A stretch of DNA of 64,000 nucleotides from CAVZYN01 sp963779515 (GCA_963779515.1 CAVZYN010000011.1:142405-206404), one strand, 5' to 3'; shown: positions 37,790-47,333, counted from the stretch's first letter. The notes: a model not told the origin generated them from the sequence alone. Translations and numbers: made by a program.

Positions 37790-38364
37790 AAATCCACGGC
37801 GACCTCAACTCCGGCAATTGCCTCAAGGTGAAGGTCACCGCTGATCTGCTCGGCCTGAAATACGAGTGGGTCGCGGTCGACATCACCAAGGGCCAGTCGC
37901 GCACGCCGTCATTCCTCGCGATGAATCCGCAAGGTCAAGTCCCCTGCGTCGACTTCGGTGGTGGCAAAGTGCTGGCGCAGTCGAATGCGATCATCCGTTA
38001 TCTCGCGCGCGGCTCGCGGCTCCTCCCCGATGATCCCTGGACGCAAGCCAAGATCGACGAATGGCTGTTCTGGGAGCAGTACAGCCACGAGCCGTATGTT
38101 GCCGTCTGCCGCTATCACATGGTCTATCTCGGCAAGCCCAAGGAGACGCGCGATCCCGTCAAGGTCGAACGCGGCGAACGCGCGTTGGACTTCATGGAGC
38201 GGCAATTGCACAACCGTTCCTATCTCGTCGGCGACAGCCTGACGGTCGCAGACATCTCACTTCTCGCCTACACCTGCGTCGCCGACGAAGGCGGCTTCGA
38301 TCTCGGATCGCGTCCCAATCTCCGTGCGTGGATCGCGCGTTGTGAGGCGGGCCTAAAAGTTTAG
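37786..38364 (+). CDS. Glutathione S-transferase family protein
   Basis: The 192-residue cytoplasmic protein has an N-terminal thioredoxin-like domain (MKIHGDLNSGNCLKVKVTAD) with the cis-proline segment NPQGQVPCVDF (~46-56) and SNAII at ~66, then an all-helical C-terminal domain with the N-capping motif VGDSLTVADISLLAY. The N-terminal SGN is the usual Ser-type catalytic region. The substrate is unknown. The TAG stop lies within the REP-like repeat that follows. Confidence 0.9.
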   Translation: MKIHGDLNSGNCLKVKVTADLLGLKYEWVAVDITKGQSRTPSFLAMNPQGQVPCVDFGGGKVLAQSNAIIRYLARGSRLLPDDPWTQAKIDEWLFWEQYSHEPYVAVCRYHMVYLGKPKETRDPVKVERGERALDFMERQLHNRSYLVGDSLTVADISLLAYTCVADEGGFDLGSRPNLRAWIARCEAGLKV

Positions 38365-38448
38365 GTTGGGTCGAGCGCAGCAATGACCCAACATGACGAA
38401 TGAAACGGAACTGGCTGTTGGGTCTGCGCCTTGCTTGACCCAACTTAC
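38362..38448. repeat. REPIN-like doublet, divergent relative of the RAYT-linked REP
   Basis: TAGGTTGGGTCGAGCG ... TGACCCAACA is followed by TGTTGGGTCTGCG ... TGACCCAACTTAC. The general form GGTTGGGT...ACCCAAC is shared with the RAYT REPs, but the core differs (TCGAGCGC in place of TAGCGC). It overlaps the GST stop codon and ends 35 bases before gltD. Confidence 0.75.
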
Positions 38449-38483
38449 AATGCAAAACCTGATTGAGACGACGGGAAACGACA

Positions 38484-39902
38484 ATGGGTAAGATCACAGG
38501 TTTCATGGAATTCGAACGCGCCGACCGGGCCTATGAGCCCGTCGAGAAGCGCGTCAAGGCTTGGACGGAATTCGTCGTCCCTCTCGGCGAGAAAGACACG
38601 AAAACCCAAGCCGCACGCTGCATGGATTGCGGCATTCCGTACTGTCACAACGGCTGTCCGGTGAATAACCAGATCCCCGATTGGAACGATCTCGTCTATC
38701 GCGGCAACTGGAAGGAAGCGCTGAAGAACCTGCACTCGACGAACAACTTTCCAGAAGTGACAGGTCGCATTTGCCCCGCGCCCTGTGAGGCGTCGTGCAC
38801 GCTCAATCTCGACGACAACCCCGTCGCCATCAAGACGATCGAGTGCGCCATCGTCGACAAGGGCTGGGAGGAAGGTTGGATTGTGCCCCAACCTCCAGAA
38901 AAAAAGACCGGCAAGAAAATCGCAATCATTGGCTCGGGACCAGCCGGCATGGCGGCCGCCCAGCAACTCGCGCGCGCGGGCCACGACGTGCATGTTTACG
39001 AGAAGAACGCGCGCCCTGGCGGCCTGATGGTCTATGGCATCCCCGACTTCAAGATGGAAAAGGGCGTCATCGATCGGCGCGTCAAGCAGATGGAAGCCGA
39101 GGGCGTGACCTTCCATTGCAACGCCCACGTCGGCGTCACCCACAAGATCGAAGATCTCGAAAAGAAGTATGACGCCGTACTTCTGACGGGTGGCGCGGAG
39201 AAGCCGCGCGATCTCAACGTGCCGGGCCGCGATCTGCGCGGCATCCACTTCGCCATGCACTTCCTGCCGCAACAAAACCGCCGCATCGCCAAGGAGCCTC
39301 TCGGCCTCGGCACCGAGGATCTCGCCGAAGGCAAGAACGTCGTCGTAATCGGCGGTGGTGATACTGGCTCTGACTGTATCGGCACGTCGATCCGTCAGGG
39401 CGCCAAAACCGTGACCCAGCTTGAGATCATGCCGGAGCCTCCGGAGAAGGAGAACAAGGCGCTGACATGGCCGCATTGGCCGCTGAAGATGCGCACGTCG
39501 TCCTCGCAGGCCGAAGGCGCCAAGCGCGACTTCGCCGTGACGACCAAGCGCTTTGACGGCAAGGGCGGCAAGGTGACAAAACTCGTTTGCGCTCGCGTCG
39601 ACGACACATTCAAGGAGATCCCCGGCAGCGAGTTCGCAATCCCGGCCGATATGGTGCTGCTCGCCATGGGCTTCGTCGCGCCAGTACAGGACGACGTGAT
39701 CGCCAGCCTGGGACTCGAACTCGATCAGCGCGGCAACGTCAAAGCGAACGATCGCGAGTACAAGACGTCGCGACCGAAAGTCTTTGCGGCGGGCGACATG
39801 CGGCGCGGCCAATCGCTCGTCGTCTGGGCCATCCGCGAAGGCCGCCAAGCCGCGCATGCGATCGACAAAGTTCTGATGGGAAAGACGGACTTGCCGCGAT
39901 AA
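38484..39902 (+). CDS. gltD: Glutamate synthase (NADPH) small subunit
   Basis: The 472-residue protein has the standard GltD length. It carries N-terminal cysteine clusters for two 4Fe-4S centres (RCMDCGIPYCHNGCP and CPAPCEASC), an FAD-binding GSGPAGMAAAQQLA (~150) and an NADPH-binding VIGGGDTGSDC (~290), and ends with VFAAGDMRRGQSLVVWAI. It supplies electrons from NADPH to GltB. The start at 38484 (MGKITGFMEF) is the family start. It is not directly adjacent to gltB, and a REPIN lies just upstream. Confidence 0.97.
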   Translation: MGKITGFMEFERADRAYEPVEKRVKAWTEFVVPLGEKDTKTQAARCMDCGIPYCHNGCPVNNQIPDWNDLVYRGNWKEALKNLHSTNNFPEVTGRICPAPCEASCTLNLDDNPVAIKTIECAIVDKGWEEGWIVPQPPEKKTGKKIAIIGSGPAGMAAAQQLARAGHDVHVYEKNARPGGLMVYGIPDFKMEKGVIDRRVKQMEAEGVTFHCNAHVGVTHKIEDLEKKYDAVLLTGGAEKPRDLNVPGRDLRGIHFAMHFLPQQNRRIAKEPLGLGTEDLAEGKNVVVIGGGDTGSDCIGTSIRQGAKTVTQLEIMPEPPEKENKALTWPHWPLKMRTSSSQAEGAKRDFAVTTKRFDGKGGKVTKLVCARVDDTFKEIPGSEFAIPADMVLLAMGFVAPVQDDVIASLGLELDQRGNVKANDREYKTSRPKVFAAGDMRRGQSLVVWAIREGRQAAHAIDKVLMGKTDLPR

Positions 39903-39913
39903 GAGAGACAGAG

Positions 39914-40351
39914 TTACCCAATCGCCTTCGGCTCGGGCACTTCCTCGGCCTCACGCGTGTCGCGATCGACCTCATCGCGGATGATGCGCGTCGTCGTGTC
40001 GGCTAGGAACGCGGCAAGTGCCTTGTTCAACGCGCTGAACTCGGGCCAGAGCACACTGTCGAGAAACGATTGCGGCGCCCGCACGACGATCGACTGCCGT
40101 TTCATGCGGGGATAGCGGTAGGGTTTCAAACCATACCGCCGGCAGAGCGCCGAAAATAATTGCCGCGACCAGGGATCGTGTATCGCAAACCGCATCTCGA
40201 TGAGCGGCTCTACTGCCTGAGCGGATTTGAGCCGAGCGCGAATGCGGTCGGCGGCGGCCCCCGCCGCCGCTTGCTCGCCCGGTGTCTTCGCGCCTGCGAA
40301 AAGCGCCTCGATTTTTCGCAATTTGTCGCGCAGTTCATCTTCGGGCATCAT
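39914..40351 (-). CDS. Conserved hypothetical protein with DUF2786-like N-terminus
   Basis: The protein has 145 residues from ATG 40351 (a second ATG follows directly at 40348). Residues ~1-45 (MMPEDELRDKLRKIEALFAG, then an Ala-rich helix) resemble the helical DUF2786-type region. Residues ~60-145 contain well-ordered motifs (DPWSRQLFSALCRRYGL, YPRMKRQSIVVRAPQSF). No signal peptide or catalytic motif is evident. Such proteins occur widely in alphaproteobacteria without an assigned role. It is convergent with gltD. Confidence 0.75.
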   Translation of the reverse strand: MMPEDELRDKLRKIEALFAGAKTPGEQAAAGAAADRIRARLKSAQAVEPLIEMRFAIHDPWSRQLFSALCRRYGLKPYRYPRMKRQSIVVRAPQSFLDSVLWPEFSALNKALAAFLADTTTRIIRDEVDRDTREAEEVPEPKAIG

Positions 40352-40635
40352 GAACGTCTGGCTCCGCAAACAGTCGGGATTGTTTGCCAACGGCGTCACT
40401 TGAAGTCCATTTCCATGGCTTTGAAAAGCGCGCCGTCGAGAGCCGGTCCTCGACGATGCGCTGATGGCCACGACCTATCTGCCGTTTCGAAACCGGAATT
40501 GAACGGTCGACGCACTCCTTACGCGCAGGGATCGGATGAATTAGGCGTCGCAGCTCCACTTGACCCATGACAGCCCGCGACCCACGTGTTTGAATGAGGG
40601 TGTTGACGGTCAGTTGAAGCCGGAAAGGGCGACTT

Positions 40636-41046
40636 ATGGATACGCCGGTCGAAATTCATTTTCATGGTCTGGAGAAGAGTGACGCGGTCGAACAACGGGT
40701 TCGAGAGAAAGTCGCAAAACTCAAGAGACATTTCGATCGCATGACGCATTGCCGGGTGGTGCTGGAAGCGCCGCACAGAAATCCAGCCAAAGCCAAGGTC
40801 TATCAGGTGAAGATTGAAGTCGGCGTGCCGGGCCAAAACCCGCTCGTCATCACGCACGATCGCGAAGGCGCCCACGCACAAGACGATCTCGGACTGGCTG
40901 TCCGCGATGCCTTCGAGGCGGCCGTCCGCCGGATCGACGAAGTCTCGGCCAAGCTCGCGTCTCGCACCAAGCAGGAGCGCGGCCGCCGCCGGCCAAGCCC
41001 GCTCAACGGGACAACTGAGCCGGCGTCAGACTCGGACTCGGACTAA
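40636..41046 (+). CDS. hpf: Ribosome hibernation promoting factor, short form
   Basis: The 136-residue HPF/RaiA-like (sigma-54 modulation) protein has a beta-alpha-beta-beta-beta-alpha domain over residues ~3-112 (VEIHFHGLEKSDAVEQRVRE, VYQVKIEVGVPG, AVRDAFEAAVRRIDEV). A short charged, Ser/Asp-rich tail follows. It lacks the C-terminal dimerisation domain of the long alphaproteobacterial HPF. Such proteins bind the 30S subunit decoding region and silence ribosomes under stress. There is a good GGAAAGGG upstream site. Confidence 0.85.
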   Translation: MDTPVEIHFHGLEKSDAVEQRVREKVAKLKRHFDRMTHCRVVLEAPHRNPAKAKVYQVKIEVGVPGQNPLVITHDREGAHAQDDLGLAVRDAFEAAVRRIDEVSAKLASRTKQERGRRRPSPLNGTTEPASDSDSD

Positions 41047-41053
41047 CGCGCGA

Positions 41054-42484
41054 TCAGCCTTTGGGTTGCTGCTTGGGCGCCGCTGGCTGTGGTGGAATCA
41101 CGCGTGCCGGTGCCGTCTGGGATGGCCGCGTGACACTCGGCGGCTGGGCCGAAGCGGCAGGTGCGAGCGCGATCGGCGCTTCGCTGCGCGGCCACGTCGC
41201 ATCGTCCGCTCGGCCCGGTTTCGATGGCAAGCGCTCGCCTTTGACCAGAACCTTGTAGTCGGGCGTGTGCGTCGGCGGCAGCTTGCGCCGCCCCGTCGTC
41301 GCGTTGGTCTGCGCCTCTCCGGACGACGTGATCGTGTTCATAACCGAGAGACCATTGCCAATGTCGTCGATAACGGCGTCGCCGATGACCGCCGCTTGGT
41401 CGGCTCTCTCGCGCCGCGTCAAGAGCGCGATCACGGCGGCAGGAATAGCCGGTCGCACAATATCGATAGCCTGCGTTTCCTCTCGTCCCGTCGCGCCAAT
41501 CTGACGAATGGAAACGCGGACGGTCTCCGCCTTTTGGTCTCCCGACGTGTCAGCGGTTGACTGCAAATTTGTCGCCTGTGGCGTTCGTGGCTGCTGGGCG
41601 CCGGCGGCGGGCGTCCGACCGTCTTTCTCTGGCGGCGAGCCTGGTGCTCGCGCCGCGGCGGCTGCCGACTTCGTTGGGTTGACGCGCTGTTGCTCGGCAT
41701 CGCTGCCGGCCAGTGGAATCACACGTGCACTGCGCGCGGCCGCTAGATCACGCTTGATCTCGCGTTCGACAAAGTTGGCAAGTTTCCGGTTGCCGATGCT
41801 GGTGAACAAAATGCCATCTGCCTCGCGCAGCAACTGGGGCTTGCCGCTGATATCCGGGCCATAACGATCATAGTTGCCTTCCGCGTCGGCAAATCCAGTA
41901 TAGATATCGACGAACTTTACGCCATTGAGGAAAGCGCGCTCCCGAACCACCTCATTGATGATGACGGCATCGTCGTTGGCTTCCGGGCGGCGCAAGATCG
42001 GCAGGCCAACCCAGTAGACCGCGGTGTTGCGTCGTTTCAGCGCTCGTATGACGCGGTCGACGCGGCGGCCATACTCGGCGCGCCATTCGTCAGTTCCCAG
42101 CTGGATCCGCTTGCCGCCTGGGACGCGAAAATGATTGCGATCGCCGTGGCCGAGCATGACGACGCCGACATGCACAACCTCGCGGGCCGTTTCTTCCGCC
42201 TTGAATTCCTCGTCGAATTCAGGCTTCACCAGTGGGCCGACGGGCTTGATCTTGCGCTGGATCTGCAGGCGTTGATCCGCCGCCATGCCCTCGATGAGCC
42301 CAGGCATCATGCCCTCGGCGAAAACGTCGCCGTAAATCTGCAGCCGATAGATATCGCTCTCTACAAAAGGCGTGATGTACGTCTGACCGGGTTCGTCGGC
42401 CGAGGGCGCCTGCGCCAAGGCGCAGAAAGGTGCTCCGCCGATGACGGCCAAGATCACGAAGGTCTTGAGAGCAGCGGCGAGCAT
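41054..42484 (-). CDS. DUF459 / SGNH-hydrolase-like exported protein
   Basis: The 476-residue protein starts at ATG 42484; a TTG at 42511 would add nine residues. It has a signal peptide (MLAAALKTFVILAVIGGAPFCALA). The DUF459 domain spans ~30-250, with GDVFAEG where active SGNH enzymes have GDS, GHGDRNHFRV and VGLPILRRPE. A Pro/Ala-rich low-complexity C-terminal region follows (~260-476). The missing Ser at the usual nucleophile position suggests binding, not hydrolysis. DUF459 proteins are often linked to envelope polysaccharide genes. It precedes two transglycosylase genes on the same strand. Confidence 0.82.
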   Translation of the reverse strand: MLAAALKTFVILAVIGGAPFCALAQAPSADEPGQTYITPFVESDIYRLQIYGDVFAEGMMPGLIEGMAADQRLQIQRKIKPVGPLVKPEFDEEFKAEETAREVVHVGVVMLGHGDRNHFRVPGGKRIQLGTDEWRAEYGRRVDRVIRALKRRNTAVYWVGLPILRRPEANDDAVIINEVVRERAFLNGVKFVDIYTGFADAEGNYDRYGPDISGKPQLLREADGILFTSIGNRKLANFVEREIKRDLAAARSARVIPLAGSDAEQQRVNPTKSAAAAARAPGSPPEKDGRTPAAGAQQPRTPQATNLQSTADTSGDQKAETVRVSIRQIGATGREETQAIDIVRPAIPAAVIALLTRRERADQAAVIGDAVIDDIGNGLSVMNTITSSGEAQTNATTGRRKLPPTHTPDYKVLVKGERLPSKPGRADDATWPRSEAPIALAPAASAQPPSVTRPSQTAPARVIPPQPAAPKQQPKG

Positions 42485-42627
42485 GACGGAACGTCTGGCC
42501 TCAATTCGCAACAGAGCAGCAAATCACGTGCACGCATGATCACTTGGAGCGGGCTTATAGGCAAGTCCAGTCGAGCGGGCCACCGTATTCCGCCAGTGCA
42601 TTGATGTTGGCCAGCATCATGGCCTGT

Positions 42628-43923
42628 TCAAGGCCTGTTTTCGCGGCGCAGACGGTCCAGGAGCGCGCCGTTCGGGTGACCATCGGGAGGTACCCCGCTC
42701 GCGGCCTGATACGCCCGAATCGCGGAGCGCGACTGGGTCCCGAGGATACCATCAGGCTGTCCGGCGTCATGTCCGCGCGTGGTCAACAGCCGCTGCATCT
42801 CTTCCCGCTCCACCCGCGACAGGCCCTTGTCACCCAGAGGCCATGGCGTCGAGAGGGGATCAGCGTCGGCAAGTCGATCCGCGAGATGGCCGACCGAAAG
42901 TGCGTAGGGAACGGCGTTATTGTAGCGCAGGATCGCGCGAAAGTTGGTGGTCACCAGAAATGCGGGCCCCGTCGCGCCAGCCGGCACAATCAATTGCAGC
43001 ACACCAAACGTTTCATCGTTGGCCAATTTGCCAACTGGCGCAAGTCCGAGCGCCCGCCAGTCCGTCAGGTTTTTGGATCTGGTAGGATCGGCGAGCGCGA
43101 AGTCGAATGCCTGAGGCAATCGCACCTCGAATCCCCAAGGCCGCCCTGTCGTCCACCCCGACGCCTTGAGATAGTTCGCAGTCGACCCAAGCGCATCGCC
43201 AAGCGTTTCCCAGATGTCGCGGCGTCCGTCCCGATTGAAGTCGACGGCATGCTGCAGGAACGTCGAGGGAATGAATTGAGTGTGTCCCATTGCGCCGGCC
43301 CATGAACCGATCAGCGCATCGATCGTCGTGTCGCCGCGCTCGAGGATGCTGAGCGCTGCAATCAGTTCGCCCCGCCAGAACTTTCCGCGTCGGGCATCTC
43401 CTGTGGCAAGCGTCGCAAGCGAACGCACCACGCCGCGCGTCCCCATTGACGCGCCATAGGCGCTCTCGATGCCCCAGATTGCGAGAACCACGTGCCGGTC
43501 AACACCGTACGCGGCCTCGACATCGGCCAGGAGAGCGTCATGCGCGGCGCGTTTTTCGCGGCCATTGGCAATGCGCGTGTCGGACACCAGCAGCCCAACA
43601 TAGTCGCCGGTGCTGCGTGCATGCTCGGGTTGATTGGCGTTGGCCTCCAGCACGTCGGGGTCTGGCGTTACGCCGGCAAACGCGCGCTCGAACGTTGCGC
43701 GGCTGACACCTTTGGTGTTTGCGTCGGCCCAGAGCGCGTCGAGAAAAGCGCGGAAGTCTGGAGTTGAGGCGCCCGCCTGCGGTGCCGAGATGGGTGGCGG
43801 GTTTGCAATGAGCGACACGGGAATAGGCGGCGATCTCAGCAGATAGAATCCGAGCAAAGACGCAACAGCGATGGCGCCCGCGGTAATCGCAGCAATGGGC
43901 AGCCATTCACGCATCTGGTTCAT
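42628..43923 (-). CDS. Lytic murein transglycosylase, MltB type (second of pair)
   Basis: The 431-residue protein has an N-terminal membrane anchor or signal (residues ~8-30). The SLT_2 catalytic domain spans ~50-350 with catalytic Glu in WGIESAYG (~152), GSWAGAMGHTQFIPSTF and DFNRDGRRDIWETLGDALGS. A C-terminal peptidoglycan-binding domain (~365-428) carries QPDGILGTQSRSAIRAYQ. The enzyme cleaves peptidoglycan glycan strands to 1,6-anhydro products in the periplasm. Its start overlaps the stop of the upstream paralogue by ATGA. Confidence 0.92.
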   Translation of the reverse strand: MNQMREWLPIAAITAGAIAVASLLGFYLLRSPPIPVSLIANPPPISAPQAGASTPDFRAFLDALWADANTKGVSRATFERAFAGVTPDPDVLEANANQPEHARSTGDYVGLLVSDTRIANGREKRAAHDALLADVEAAYGVDRHVVLAIWGIESAYGASMGTRGVVRSLATLATGDARRGKFWRGELIAALSILERGDTTIDALIGSWAGAMGHTQFIPSTFLQHAVDFNRDGRRDIWETLGDALGSTANYLKASGWTTGRPWGFEVRLPQAFDFALADPTRSKNLTDWRALGLAPVGKLANDETFGVLQLIVPAGATGPAFLVTTNFRAILRYNNAVPYALSVGHLADRLADADPLSTPWPLGDKGLSRVEREEMQRLLTTRGHDAGQPDGILGTQSRSAIRAYQAASGVPPDGHPNGALLDRLRRENRP

Positions 43924-45245
43924 TGCCCCGCTGTTTGCCGCAATTGCCGAAGCACTGCGTCAGACGGCCAGCAATTAAGCTTCAAATTCTGGGCTTTTTG
44001 ATAGGCGCCGATCTGGTTCCTCGTATTCATGCCGGCTTTGCCATCGACCTTTTCGATAGGGTAGCCCGCAGCCTTCAACCGCTCTTGCGTTTCCTCAATG
44101 TCCCGCGTCGCGAGTTGCTTCAGTGGCGCCCATTTGGCGTTGAAGTCACCGCCACCGGCGATGCGATCGGCAAGATTGCCGACGAACAGCACATAAAGAT
44201 CCGAAGTGTTGTACCGCTTGATCACCAGATAGTTTTCGGTCGCAAGAAATGCCGGACCATAAGGTCCAGCAGGCTGGATCAGGAAAGCCTCGGTCGCCAT
44301 GAGGGTATCCGTCATCTCCATTTTGACCAGCGGCGCGAAGCCGGCGGCAATCCAATCCCGAATCGGTTTCTTTTTGGGAATACCTTCAAGCAGGCACGTT
44401 GCCGATGCAGGCGCGCGGACTTCGAAGCCCCACGGCAGGCCGGGCACCCAGCCCTTCTCTTTCAACTGATTGGCCGCGGAACCGAGAGCGTCCGGCACAG
44501 AGCTCCAGATATCCGTTCGGCCATCCCCGTCCATGTCGCGCGCGAGAGTGAAATACTCCGATGGCATGAACTGCGTGAGCCCCATGGCGCCCGCCCATGA
44601 GGCTTTCATGGCCTCGGGCGCGATCACTTTGAGCTCTACCATTTTCAGTGCATGCAGCAGTTCCGTGCGGAACATCTCCTTCCGCCGGCCGGTAAAGGCC
44701 TGCGTCGCGAGCGCGCGGATCGCGCTATGCGTAGGCTTGTAGCCACCATAAGCTGTCTCGCGACCCCAGATCGCGAGCACGACATGGCGGTCGACACCAA
44801 TCTGCTGCTCGACCGATTGCAGTGTTGTTGCGTGCTGGCGCAGCAAGGCACGGCCCTGGTCGGCAAGGCGGGCAAGTTGTGTCGCGTTGATATAGTCGGC
44901 GGGTGTCTTCGTGAACTCCGCCTGTCCGGCGCCCGAGGGCCGCTGTGTTCCAGGAAGGATCAGATCGGGCAGCGTCAGATCCGGCGTCAGGCCACGAAAG
45001 GCCTGATCGAACGTTGCCCGCGAAATGCCGAGCGCTTGCGCTTCTGGCCACAGGCTCGTCACGAAGGTCTGGAATGACGGACTGGCGATCACCTGCCCGC
45101 GCGCGGGCCGAGACGGCACCCCGGCGGCCGCAACGATCGCTATCAGTGCGGCGGCGCAACTCCTGCCGATGAATTGGTCAAGCCCCGTTTTGCCCCAAAT
45201 CGAGCCCACACCCGCCTCCCGCGCACCGGCTATCGCCGGTGGCAT
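43920..45245 (-). CDS. Lytic murein transglycosylase, MltB type (first of pair)
   Basis: The 441-residue paralogue of the next gene has an N-terminal hydrophobic segment (SCAAALIAIVAAAGVPS) and an SLT_2 domain with catalytic Glu in WGRETAYGG. It also shows KASWAGAMGLTQFMPSEYF, DMDGDGRTDIWSSVPDALGS and a C-terminal peptidoglycan-binding domain (EKVDGKAGMNTRNQIGAYQ). The annotated start gives an unusually long pre-signal segment, so a later start is possible. It is translationally coupled to the second transglycosylase and lies just downstream of galE on the same strand. Confidence 0.9.
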   Translation of the reverse strand: MPPAIAGAREAGVGSIWGKTGLDQFIGRSCAAALIAIVAAAGVPSRPARGQVIASPSFQTFVTSLWPEAQALGISRATFDQAFRGLTPDLTLPDLILPGTQRPSGAGQAEFTKTPADYINATQLARLADQGRALLRQHATTLQSVEQQIGVDRHVVLAIWGRETAYGGYKPTHSAIRALATQAFTGRRKEMFRTELLHALKMVELKVIAPEAMKASWAGAMGLTQFMPSEYFTLARDMDGDGRTDIWSSVPDALGSAANQLKEKGWVPGLPWGFEVRAPASATCLLEGIPKKKPIRDWIAAGFAPLVKMEMTDTLMATEAFLIQPAGPYGPAFLATENYLVIKRYNTSDLYVLFVGNLADRIAGGGDFNAKWAPLKQLATRDIEETQERLKAAGYPIEKVDGKAGMNTRNQIGAYQKAQNLKLNCWPSDAVLRQLRQTAGQ

Positions 45246-45290
45246 CTTTAGCGGATTTTGGGCCGATTTGCGACCGCTGATCCCGGGGGC

Positions 45291-46283
45291 CTACGACGCC
45301 TTCGCGAGTTGGCCGAGATGGGCTTCCCACGCAAGCGCATGCGCCACGATCGTGTCGAGATTGTCATACTTGGGCGTCCAGCCGAGCCGGGCGCGAATCT
45401 TGTCAGGCGCGGCAACGATTTGCGGCGGATCGCCCGGGCGGCGCTCTTTCATTTTTACAGCCATCGGCCTGCCCGAGACGCGCTTGACGGCCTCCAGCAG
45501 CTCAAGCACCGATGTGCCCTTGCCGTAGCCACAGTTGAAAATGTCCGACGCGCCGCCGCTGCGCAGATGCTTGAGGGCGGCGGAGTGCGCGCGTGCAAGA
45601 TCGCTGACGTGGATGTAATCACGAACGCAGGTGCCGTCGCTCGTTTCGTAGTCGGTGCCGTAGACGTCCATGCCCGGCCGTTTGCCGAGTGCCGTTTCGC
45701 AGGCAACCTTCAAGAGATGCGTGGCGCGTGGGGTGGATTGCCCTGTGCGGCCTTGCGGATCAGCGCCTGCAACGTTGAAGTAACGCAATGCCACATAGCG
45801 GAAATCATGCGCCGCCGCGACATCGCGCAGCATCAGCTCTGTCATCAGTTTCGACGTACCATAAGGCGACATTGGGTCGACCGGCGTCGTCTCCCGAACC
45901 GGCATTTCCTTGGTCATGCCGTAAACGGCCGCGGTCGACGAGAAGATGAATTGCTTGACGCCTGTGGCCACCGCGGCTTCGATCAGCGTGCGCGATTTGA
46001 CGGTGTTGTTGTTGTAGTAGAAAAGCGGATCGGCAACGGACTCAGGCACGACAATCGAGCCTGCGAAATGGATGATTGCCTCGACCTTGTGTTTGCGGAT
46101 GATGGTACGGACCAAATCCTGGTCACCGACGTCGCCGACGACGAGGCGCACTGCGGCCGGAACATTCGATCGGAAGCCTGTCGTCAGGTTGTCGAGAATG
46201 ACGACCTCTTCGCCAGCGTCGAGCAGCTCGACGACCATATGACTTCCGATGTAGCCGGCACCGCCCGTAACAAGAATGCTCAT
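45291..46283 (-). CDS. galE: UDP-glucose 4-epimerase
   Basis: The 330-residue extended-SDR protein has the NAD motif TGGAGYIGS (6-14), catalytic YGTSK (~148) and SSTAAVYG (~122). It also contains RYFNVAGADPQGR and the C-terminal RAGDPP-like ERRPGDPPQIVA. It interconverts UDP-glucose and UDP-galactose in the cytoplasm. It is divergent from galU with 165 bases between the two starts, so the UDP-sugar genes share a regulatory region. Confidence 0.95.
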   Translation of the reverse strand: MSILVTGGAGYIGSHMVVELLDAGEEVVILDNLTTGFRSNVPAAVRLVVGDVGDQDLVRTIIRKHKVEAIIHFAGSIVVPESVADPLFYYNNNTVKSRTLIEAAVATGVKQFIFSSTAAVYGMTKEMPVRETTPVDPMSPYGTSKLMTELMLRDVAAAHDFRYVALRYFNVAGADPQGRTGQSTPRATHLLKVACETALGKRPGMDVYGTDYETSDGTCVRDYIHVSDLARAHSAALKHLRSGGASDIFNCGYGKGTSVLELLEAVKRVSGRPMAVKMKERRPGDPPQIVAAPDKIRARLGWTPKYDNLDTIVAHALAWEAHLGQLAKAS

Positions 46284-46448
46284 TGTCGCTCCTATTGACG
46301 TCTTTTTTGGTCCGCGTCTTGCGTCCGGCTTGTCTAAGTCCGCCCCAGTGTTCCATACACGAAGCGATCTCTTAAGCCGCCGTTAACCCGTTGCGGTATC
46401 TTCAGCGTGCATTCAAGCATCGTGCCATCCGACCGCGGAGCAGTAGCA

Positions 46449-47333
46449 ATGGCAAGTCCCGTTAAACCCATCCGAAAGGCCGTTTTTCCCGTGGCCGGTC
46501 TCGGTACCCGCTTCCTGCCGGCAACCAAGGCAATGCCCAAGGAGATGCTGACCGTCGTCGACCGCCCTGTCATTCAGCACGTTGTAGATGAAGCCCGCGA
46601 CGCTGGCATCGAACATTTCATCTTCGTCACCGGCCGCAACAAGGGTGTAATCGAAGACCATTTCGACAGTATGTACGAGCTGGAACAGACACTTGCGAGC
46701 CGCGGCAAGAAGAATGAACTGGATCTCCTGTCGCGCGACCTGCCGGAAGCCGGCCAAACCAGTTTCACCCGGCAACAAGCGCCATTGGGTCTCGGCCATG
46801 CCGTCTGGTGTGCCCGCGAGCTGGTCGGAAACGAACCGTTCGCCCTCCTGCTGCCGGATATGCTGCACCACGGCAAGACGTCCTGCCTGAAGGAAATGAT
46901 CGAGGCCTACAACACGCATGGTGGCAATCACATCGCCGTGAAGCCTGTCCCAGAAGATCAGACCCACATGTACGGCATCGTCGGTGTCGCGGACTCCAAG
47001 GCCAAGACGTCACCCATCACGTCCATGATCGAAAAGCCGCCGCGCGGCAAGGCGCCCTCGAACCTGCACATCACCGGCCGTTACATTCTTCAGCCCGAGA
47101 TCATGAAAATCCTCGAGACGCAGGAGCGCGGCGCAGGCGGCGAGATCCAATTGACGGACGCGATGATCACGCTGCAGGAGCGCGACAAGCAGGCGTTTCA
47201 CGCCGTGCGTTTCGATGGCGAACTCCACGACTGCGGCTCGAAGATCGGCTGGCTGACCGCGAACTTCGCCTATGCCCTGGCGCGCGACGATTTGGGACCG
47301 GCGTTGCGGTCGGAGTTGAAGAAGCTGCTCTGA
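46449..47333 (+). CDS. galU: UTP-glucose-1-phosphate uridylyltransferase
   Basis: The 294-residue nucleotidyltransferase shows the signature GLGTRFLPATKAMPKEML (~17-34), then GLGHAVWCAR, LLPDML and VKPVPEDQTHMYGIV. It makes UDP-glucose, the substrate of GalE encoded divergently next door. The start at 46449 (MASPVKPIRKAVFPVAG) is chosen by family length and a GGAG site; an upstream ATG at 46407 is less likely. Confidence 0.95.
   Translation: MASPVKPIRKAVFPVAGLGTRFLPATKAMPKEMLTVVDRPVIQHVVDEARDAGIEHFIFVTGRNKGVIEDHFDSMYELEQTLASRGKKNELDLLSRDLPEAGQTSFTRQQAPLGLGHAVWCARELVGNEPFALLLPDMLHHGKTSCLKEMIEAYNTHGGNHIAVKPVPEDQTHMYGIVGVADSKAKTSPITSMIEKPPRGKAPSNLHITGRYILQPEIMKILETQERGAGGEIQLTDAMITLQERDKQAFHAVRFDGELHDCGSKIGWLTANFAYALARDDLGPALRSELKKLL

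Noticed and set aside
38445..39857. Minus-strand open frame of 470 codons opposite gltD
   Set aside because: It mirrors gltD throughout; gltD has all expected motifs, and the antisense has none.
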